Below, piece after piece: positions 31,819 through 34,175 of a stretch of DNA of 34,175 bases. The stretch is from Bacteroidia bacterium (GTDB lineage: Bacteria; Bacteroidota; Bacteroidia; Chitinophagales; Saprospiraceae). The notes beneath the pieces are model-generated. The model had not been told where the DNA came from. It did not search any database and worked only from the letters and a program-made list of their open reading frames with translations. The position numbers were made by a program, and so were the translations under genes. Numbering within the stretch: position 1 is the first letter of the stretch; every line of letters begins with the position of its first letter. The DNA lies in the NCBI GenBank assembly GCA_030430845.1, contig JAUIKE010000088.1, positions 1-34,175 on the forward strand. Reading direction: 5' to 3'.

Positions 31819-33600
31819 ATGGAGAAACACAAATACAATTATGGAATAATTGGCAATTGCGCCTACCTGGCTTTAATCGACACCCACGCCAACGTCGGCT
31901 GGATGTGCTGGCCCCGGTTCGACAGCAGCTTCATCTTCGGCTCTCTTCTGGATAAAGAAAAAGGCGGAACATTTTATATCCGCCCCGACTCAGAAAACTA
32001 CACCAGTCGCCAGCGATACATTGAAAATACCAATATCCTGCAAACTACTTTCGAGTGTGAAGACGGCAAATTCATGGTCATCGACTTTGCCCCTCGATTT
32101 TATCAATATGAGCGCTTTTACAAGCCCCTCATGCTGATGAGAAAGGTGGTCAAGCTGGAAGGCCGGCCCCGAATCCGGGTTTGCTGCAGGCCAAGCGGCC
32201 ATTACGGCCAAACGCAGTCAAAAGCTATCTTCGGCTCTAATCATATCCGCTACGATGGCCTGGACACGGAGGTCCGTCTGACCACCAACACGCCTTTGAG
32301 CTACATCGACCAGGAGCAGGCATTCGTCCTCACCGGCACCCAATACATGTGCCTGACCTGGGGCGTGCCCCTTGAAGGTCCTTTGGAAACCACTGTGGAC
32401 CATTTCCTCAACCAGACCATCAAATACTGGCGCGTGTGGGTCAGCAATACTTCCACGGAGCATTTTCACCAAAAAGCGGTGATTCGTTCAGCGCTGACGC
32501 TGAAAATGCATCAGTATCAGGATACAGGTGCTATCATTGCTGCCACAACCACTAGTTTACCTGAATCGCCCGGCAGTACTCGCAACTGGGATTACCGATT
32601 CTGCTGGATGCGAGATGCTCACTATACACTCAAAGCATTAAATGATCTGAGTCATTTCGGTATTCTCAGAGATTATGCCAATTTCATAGAAAACATCGCG
32701 ATTGGGGAAGATCGCCGCTTCCATCCCTTATACCCCATTACCATGAATGGTGAACCTGTTGAAAAAATACTTGACCTGGATGGATATAGAGGGGAAAAAC
32801 CGGTTAGAATAGGTAACCAGGCTTATGAACACATTCAAAATGATGTATATGGCCAGGTTTTGGTAACGGTCTTACCCCTTCTGACTGATGAAAGGCTGGT
32901 CAATCAAGGCAGCGACAGCCTGGAAGAGCTCGTGTTCCATTGCCTGGAAATGATCGATGCCACCATGGAAGAACCGGATAATGGTTTGTGGGAGTTTCGA
33001 GGTACAGAACAGCTGCATTGTTACACCTTCCTCTTCCACTGGGCGGGTGCCAATGCAGCCAAAAAGATAGGCGAGCGGCTGCAAAACAAGGAAATGGTCA
33101 AATTAGCCAAAAGACTGGTGAAAGAATCCGTTAATATGATCGAAGCCTGCTACGACGAAGAAAGAGGTGTATATACGCAGGCCGTCGGCAACCCGAACCT
33201 GGATGCATCTCTGCTGCAATTGATCAATATGGGCTACCTCAACCCAAGGTCAGAAAAGGCCAAAAAACACGTCCAGGTCCTGGAAGATGCCCTCCGAACC
33301 GAATCCGGCCTATTCTACCGCTACAAACATGCAGATGATTTCGGCGAGCCGGAAACCACCTTCCTCATCTGTGCATTCTGGTACGTAGAAGCCCTGGCCA
33401 GAATGGGTAGGGTGAAAGAGGCAATCAAAATTTTCGAATCGCTCTTGGAACACTCTAATCACCTGGGACTACTCAGTGAGGACGTCCATGAAGCCAGCGG
33501 AAGTCAATGGGGTAATTTCCCTCAGACCTACAGTCATGTCGGTCTCATCAACGCGGCTTTTGCCATTAGTAAAAAACTGGATAAACCGATCTTTTTGTAA
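31819..33600 (+). CDS. Glycoside hydrolase family 15 (glucoamylase or trehalase type)
   Basis: A 593-residue cytoplasmic inverting glucosidase; no signal peptide is visible. The N-terminal beta domain (about 1-210) starts with the family block YGIIGNCAYLALID and GWMCWPRFDS. The (alpha/alpha)6 barrel follows, with RNWDYRFCWMRDA near 255-267. The general acid is Glu392 in GLWEFRG and the base is Glu554 in LLSEDV, followed by GNFPQTYSHVGLINAA. This subgroup includes trehalases and glucoamylases acting on alpha-glucosides; the two cannot be separated by eye. The cytoplasmic location suggests use of stored glycogen-like glucans or trehalose. It is divergent from the DUF1573 gene. Confidence 0.92.
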   Translation: MEKHKYNYGIIGNCAYLALIDTHANVGWMCWPRFDSSFIFGSLLDKEKGGTFYIRPDSENYTSRQRYIENTNILQTTFECEDGKFMVIDFAPRFYQYERFYKPLMLMRKVVKLEGRPRIRVCCRPSGHYGQTQSKAIFGSNHIRYDGLDTEVRLTTNTPLSYIDQEQAFVLTGTQYMCLTWGVPLEGPLETTVDHFLNQTIKYWRVWVSNTSTEHFHQKAVIRSALTLKMHQYQDTGAIIAATTTSLPESPGSTRNWDYRFCWMRDAHYTLKALNDLSHFGILRDYANFIENIAIGEDRRFHPLYPITMNGEPVEKILDLDGYRGEKPVRIGNQAYEHIQNDVYGQVLVTVLPLLTDERLVNQGSDSLEELVFHCLEMIDATMEEPDNGLWEFRGTEQLHCYTFLFHWAGANAAKKIGERLQNKEMVKLAKRLVKESVNMIEACYDEERGVYTQAVGNPNLDASLLQLINMGYLNPRSEKAKKHVQVLEDALRTESGLFYRYKHADDFGEPETTFLICAFWYVEALARMGRVKEAIKIFESLLEHSNHLGLLSEDVHEASGSQWGNFPQTYSHVGLINAAFAISKKLDKPIFL

Positions 33601-33657
33601 GGGCGAGGGAGGAAGGTCGAAGGGCGAAGGAGGAAGGTCGAAGGGCGAGGGAGGAAA
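33601..33657. repeat. 21-base tandem repeat with an inverted partial copy
   Basis: The unit GGGCGARGGAGGAAGGTCGAA occurs at 33601-33621 and 33622-33642, with a partial third copy at 33643-33657. The sequence after it (about 33661-33692) contains an inverted partial copy, so the region can fold. It starts directly after the GH15 stop codon and ends before the shikimate kinase gene, replacing an ordinary terminator. Copies differ at one position (G/A). Confidence 0.75.
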
Positions 33658-33706
33658 AGCCTTCCATTCTCAACTTCGCCCTTCGAACCTCCTAAAAAAT
33701 TTTATT

Positions 33707-34175
33707 ATGAAAATATATTTAATCGGCTTCATGGGCTGTGGGAAAAGCCACCACGGGAAAAAACTAGCTCAGATACTCGAGCATGACTTTATCGATCTGG
33801 ATCATTGGATCGTAGAGAAATCACTGATGAGCATTCCGATAATCTTTAGAGAAAAAGGAGAAGCTTACTTTCGGCAATTGGAGGCCAAAGCCTTACGAGC
33901 GCTGGAAGGAAAGCAAAATACGGTTATCGCCTGTGGTGGTGGGGCTCCATGTTTTCACAACAATATGGAATGGATGAATGAGCACGGCCTGACTATTTTC
34001 CTGGATACCTCTGAAGCCCTTATCCTAGACCGGGTGAAGCGAAAGCCAGATAAAAGGCCCTTATTAAAAAGCAAATCAAATGAAGAACTCCGTCTTTTCA
34101 TCAGCAGTAAACTTTCTGAAAGACGAGCCTTCTATGAGCAGGCCCGAATCACCGTTTCTCAGCAAACGGAGGCAG
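33707..34175 (+). CDS. aroK: Shikimate kinase (3' end beyond the window)
   Basis: Phosphorylates shikimate with ATP in aromatic amino acid synthesis. The frame runs off the window after 156 codons, so its C terminus is missing. The Walker A motif GCGKSHHG is at residues 10-17. DLDHWI is near residue 35 (shikimate and Mg binding), FREKGEAYFRQLE is the conserved segment near 57-69, and CGGGAPC is near 84. The lid region has KRPLL. The ATG at 33707 gives the usual short N terminus (MKIYLIGFMG). A short run of T and A precedes it. Confidence 0.94.
   Translation, partial: MKIYLIGFMGCGKSHHGKKLAQILEHDFIDLDHWIVEKSLMSIPIIFREKGEAYFRQLEAKALRALEGKQNTVIACGGGAPCFHNNMEWMNEHGLTIFLDTSEALILDRVKRKPDKRPLLKSKSNEELRLFISSKLSERRAFYEQARITVSQQTEA

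Noticed and set aside
33601..33657. CRISPR-like repeat
   Set aside because: The units are contiguous, with no spacers and no cas genes.

Overview
The window looks like a chromosomal segment of a Bacteroidota bacterium, most likely from the Saprospirales/Lewinella side of the phylum; the phylum call is firm and the family is a guess. Evidence: a type IX secretion sorting tail on a secreted protein, DUF1573 / yajC / YbbR in the order common in this phylum, PPi-linked pyruvate phosphate dikinase, many secreted enzymes and lipoproteins, start codons mostly without a Shine-Dalgarno sequence, and TAnnTTTG-type -7 promoter boxes. No rRNA, tRNA, CRISPR array, complete insertion sequence or prophage gene is visible.

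Layout. 1-541: terminator of an upstream gene, small hairpin repeats and a leader. 542-6596: thioredoxin reductase, class II fructose-bisphosphate aldolase, a DUF2490 outer-membrane protein and pyruvate phosphate dikinase. 6599-8712: a palindromic repeat, then DUF2177, DUF1295 and a second DUF2490 protein. 8713-9149: a 240-base nested inverted-repeat array. 9150-17712: secreted or envelope enzymes: a serine beta-lactamase-like lipoprotein (-), a small secreted orphan (+), a GH2 probable beta-glucuronidase (+), a penicillin-acylase-family Ntn hydrolase (-), a membrane-anchored winged-helix regulator (-) and a divergent alpha/beta hydrolase (+). 17816-19942 (-): an MddA-like methanethiol methyltransferase behind a ferredoxin-nucleotidyl cyclase-globin fusion. 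20401-23193: a duplicated-domain secreted protein and a zinc-dependent deacylase-type protein. 23196-23329: second copy of the palindromic repeat. 23362-25977: DUF2157, GDYXXLXY and two small membrane orphans. 26007-29399: DEAD-box helicase with a structured leader, convergent with dnaG. 29400-29870: non-coding, with a 160-base hairpin element and an orphan terminator. 29871-31715 (-): YbbR, yajC, DUF1573. 31819-33600: GH15. 33707 to the edge: shikimate kinase, cut by the window end.

The most unusual locus is 17816-19942. One polypeptide carries a 2Fe-2S ferredoxin domain, a class III nucleotidyl cyclase domain with unusual base-recognition residues, and a C-terminal haem globin domain. It lies 15 bases upstream of a probable methanethiol S-methyltransferase gene, so a redox- and gas-responsive second-messenger module may be co-expressed with volatile-sulfur methylation. 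A second regulatory locus is 13523-17712, where three CTATAG hexamers spaced exactly 11 bases apart lie between a membrane-tethered OmpR/ToxR-type regulator and a divergent hydrolase. Non-coding DNA is rich in long gene-end hairpins (stems of 13 to 29 bp), a two-copy nested palindromic repeat, a REP-like array and a 160-base hairpin element.
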